Below, one piece after another: positions 63,991 to 64,000 of a DNA stretch of 64,000 nt (position 1 is the stretch's first letter; every line of letters begins with the position of its first letter). Below the pieces are notes generated by a model, which saw nothing but the letters and a program-made list of their open reading frames with translations, made no database searches and had not been told where the DNA came from. Source of the DNA: Altererythrobacter sp. C41 (GTDB lineage: Bacteria; Pseudomonadota; Alphaproteobacteria; Sphingomonadales; Sphingomonadaceae); NCBI RefSeq assembly GCF_016803135.1, contig NZ_JAEVFE010000003.1, forward strand, positions 124,001-188,000, written 5' to 3'. The translations under genes were made by a program, and so were the position numbers.

Positions 63991-64000
63991 ATGTATATCT
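63991..64000 (+). CDS. Start of a gene cut by the window edge
   Basis: ATG TAT ATC T with AGGAG six bases before. Only three codons are visible; no product can be named. Confidence 0.5.

Overview
The window looks like one continuous piece of chromosome from a GC-rich alphaproteobacterium, most likely in the order Sphingomonadales (Erythrobacter/Sphingomonas-like). The reasons are: a GcrA cell-cycle regulator, a DUF1476 ATP-synthase zeta-type protein, three large TonB-dependent receptors, a BolA/monothiol-glutaredoxin pair, a sigma54-driven psp cluster, and the gene orders rimP-nusA-ylxR-infB-rbfA and truB-rpsO-pnp. The genus is an inference. No phage, transposase or CRISPR array was found.

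Layout. 1-1.3 kb: a lipoprotein running off the left edge. 1.6-9.9 kb: a TPR protein, then a tightly packed type IV secretion operon (virB1-2-3-4-6-9-10-11) with no virB5, virB7, virB8, virD4 or relaxase in sight. 10.1-13.1 kb: a TonB-dependent receptor with a clear terminator. 13.1-20.4 kb: housekeeping genes (queuosine-precursor transporter, tRNA-Arg, DEAD-box helicase, Nudix hydrolase, glutaredoxin, BolA, DUF1476, quinone reductase-like, leuD). 20.5-22.3 kb: DNA glycosylase, metallo-beta-lactamase fold protein and GFA protein. 22.4-26.9 kb: the envelope-stress (psp) cluster. pspF diverges from a 50-residue protein, pspA, pspB, pspC and five further small PspB-like membrane/coiled-coil genes, all behind one recognisable sigma54 promoter. 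26.9-28.0 kb: a MazEF-type toxin-antitoxin pair and rnk.

28.3-34.6 kb: rimP, nusA, ylxR, infB, rbfA. The infB-rbfA gap holds a 36-residue hydrophobic ORF and two hairpins with identical loops. 34.6-46.5 kb: AbgT transporter, MarR-GNAT fusion, tdk, site-2 protease, DUF2239, truB, rpsO, pnp, spermidine synthase-like, DUF1993, gcrA, ABC permease and hspQ. 46.6-53.6 kb: tRNA-Ser, two TonB receptors and an MHS-type transporter that diverges from the second receptor. 53.9-58.4 kb: tRNA-Val, sppA, pyrB and a dihydroorotase homologue that has lost its metal-binding HxH motif. 58.5-62.6 kb: a ParA ATPase with a ribbon-helix-helix partner, placed between two SPOR-domain proteins. 62.6-64 kb: a DUF418 membrane protein and, at the right edge, the first codons of a gene behind a Fur-like palindrome.

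The most interesting parts are the enlarged psp operon, the ParA/RHH/SPOR cluster, the reduced VirB operon, and the structured RNA plus mini-ORF between infB and rbfA. Four palindromic intergenic elements of at least two types are scattered through the window. Start codons were chosen from Shine-Dalgarno spacing, signal peptides and family length, so several differ from the longest open frame.
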